A stretch of 7,567 nt of DNA from Bacteroidota bacterium. Lineage in GTDB: Bacteria > Bacteroidota > Bacteroidia > Bacteroidales > Marinifilaceae. Position numbers and translations under genes: made by a program. Of this stretch, positions 6,345-7,567 are shown piece after piece. Numbering within the stretch: the stretch's first letter is position 1; each line of letters starts with the position of its first letter. The stretch spans positions 1 to 7,567 of the forward strand of contig JAEXFF010000068.1 of NCBI GenBank assembly GCA_023400335.1, in the 5' to 3' direction. The notes under the pieces are model-generated. The model had not been told where the DNA came from and searched no databases. It saw only the letters and a program-made list of their open reading frames with translations.

Positions 6345-7567
6345 ATGAAAAGAATAATTACAATTCTAGCCTTGAGTGCGTTATGTTGTGCGTGTAAAGA
6401 AAACAAGCAAACGCCTCCTCCCTCTCCCTATCAGACATTAGCCGATCAGTATGCGGAATTTCCTCTGACGACGGATGTGAGTAAACTGACTGAAAATGAA
6501 AAACAAGTCATTCCTTTACTGATAAAAGCTGCCGATGTGATGGAAACTATCTTCTGGCAAAATGCTTACGGAAACCGTTCAGCTCTCCTGGACACGGTTC
6601 AGGATCCTTATCTGGCAAAATATTTAGCCATCAATTACGGTCCCTGGGACCGGCTGAACGGAAACGCACCTTTTCTGAAAGGAATTCAACCCAAACCCTT
6701 AGGTGCTAATTTTTACCCTGCCGATATGACCCAAGAGGAATTTGAAGCCCTGAAAGATCCCCGTAAAACCGATTGGTACAGTATTCTCCGCCGGGACGTC
6801 AGGGGAAACCTGAAAGTACTTTCCTTTCACGAAGCTTATCCGGTAGAAACAACAGAAGCTGCCGATTTACTGAAACAAGCCGCTGCTCTGACAGAAGACC
6901 CGGAACTGAAAAATTACCTGAATTTACGGGCAGCAGCCCTTTTAAGTGACGATTACTTAGCCAGCGATCTGGCCTGGATGGACATGAAAAACAATACCCT
7001 CGACATTGTCATTGGTCCCATTGAGACATACGAAGATGCCTTGTTCGGTTATAAAGCCGCTCATTCCGGACAAGTATTGATAAAAGACAAAGAGTGGAGC
7101 AAAAAACTGGCCCTTTATGCCGGTTATTTACCGAAATTACAGGAAAACCTGCCGGTAGAAGCTGCCTATAAAAAAGAAAAAGCCAATGCCAATCCGGATA
7201 TGAATGTCTACGAAGTCATCTATTATGCCGGAGATTGCAATGCAGGAAGTAAAAATATAGCTATAAACCTGCCGAACGACCCAAGGGTACATGCTGCCAA
7301 AGGAAGCCGGAAACTGCAGCTGAAAAATGCCATGCAGGCAAAATTCGATAATATCCTGGTGCCAATATCCAAACTCGTGATTACGCCGGAACAACAAAAA
7401 CACATCCGTTTCGATGCCTTTTTTGAAAATACCATGTTTCATGAAGTGGCACACGGACTGGGAATAAAATATACCTTAAACGGGAAACAGGATGTACGCA
7501 GTGCCCTAAAAGACAATTATACTTCCATAGAAGAAGGGAAAGCCGACATTCTGGGATTGTATTGCAT
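6345..7567 (+). CDS. Dipeptidyl-peptidase 3 family (M49-like) zinc metallopeptidase lipoprotein, 3' end cut off
   Basis: The frame is open from the ATG at 6345 to the window edge: 407 complete codons with no stop, so the C-terminal part is missing. Residues 1-17 look like a lipoprotein signal, MKRIITILALSALCCAC. The lipidated cysteine is probably C17, followed by KEN, but C14 and C15 are alternatives. The zinc site is HEVAH at 366-370, followed by GLG. A downstream glutamate pair lies in EEGKAD (396-401), matching the EExxAD/E zinc-ligand motif of M49 enzymes. GDCNAGSK at 296-303 and NLPND at about 308-312 are also typical of bacterial members of this family. The enzymes release dipeptides from the N-terminus of oligopeptides; the lipobox suggests action in the periplasm or at the surface. 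The usual M49 motif is HEXXGH; this protein has the five-residue HEXXH form. Activity is not shown. Related Bacteroidales proteins are sometimes misnamed in databases. Confidence 0.88.
   Translation, partial: MKRIITILALSALCCACKENKQTPPPSPYQTLADQYAEFPLTTDVSKLTENEKQVIPLLIKAADVMETIFWQNAYGNRSALLDTVQDPYLAKYLAINYGPWDRLNGNAPFLKGIQPKPLGANFYPADMTQEEFEALKDPRKTDWYSILRRDVRGNLKVLSFHEAYPVETTEAADLLKQAAALTEDPELKNYLNLRAAALLSDDYLASDLAWMDMKNNTLDIVIGPIETYEDALFGYKAAHSGQVLIKDKEWSKKLALYAGYLPKLQENLPVEAAYKKEKANANPDMNVYEVIYYAGDCNAGSKNIAINLPNDPRVHAAKGSRKLQLKNAMQAKFDNILVPISKLVITPEQQKHIRFDAFFENTMFHEVAHGLGIKYTLNGKQDVRSALKDNYTSIEEGKADILGLYC

Noticed and set aside
7137..7454. 105-codon minus-strand frame opposite the peptidase gene
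   Set aside because: It lies antisense to the conserved zinc-site region of the M49-like gene and is explained by codon use on the coding strand.

Overview
The window looks like chromosomal DNA from a member of the Bacteroidales (Bacteroidota). The reasons are A-rich leader regions with little Shine-Dalgarno sequence, promoter elements close to the Bacteroidetes -7 consensus TAnnTTTG, and families typical of that phylum: PEGA plus SUMF1 secreted proteins, an LPP20-like/NTF2-like secreted protein, and a lipoprotein of the dipeptidyl-peptidase 3 family. The exact genus cannot be read from the sequence.

Layout. Bases 87-5759 hold three minus-strand genes. In order of transcription these are a 605-residue secreted protein with an LPP20-like start and two NTF2-like regions (3942-5759), a 724-residue protein with five PEGA modules and a C-terminal SUMF1 domain 12 bp further on (1755-3929), and a shorter 491-residue paralogue (87-1562). 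The shorter paralogue keeps the N-terminal and SUMF1 domains but has lost about 245 residues of PEGA modules. The first two genes almost certainly share a transcript. The third lies 192 bp further on, behind a possible promoter and a perfect 9-bp hairpin. A 585-bp divergent intergenic region (5760-6344) separates this cluster from a plus-strand zinc metallopeptidase lipoprotein gene that runs off the window at 7567.

The intergenic region holds the most unusual signal: two direct copies, 272 bp apart, of a roughly 110-bp element. The core of the element (79 bp) differs at only six positions. Five of the six lie in predicted helices, and every one keeps base pairing if the element is transcribed from the plus strand. 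This suggests a structured RNA or a mobile palindromic repeat rather than a small protein gene.

How the genes may work together (inference). All three minus-strand proteins carry export signals and no obvious membrane anchor, so they probably act in the periplasm or at the cell surface. The SUMF1 domains lack one of the two copper-binding cysteines of formylglycine-generating enzyme, so sulfatase maturation is unlikely; a binding or scaffold role on PEGA stalks fits better. The peptidase gene is divergent and shows no evident functional link.
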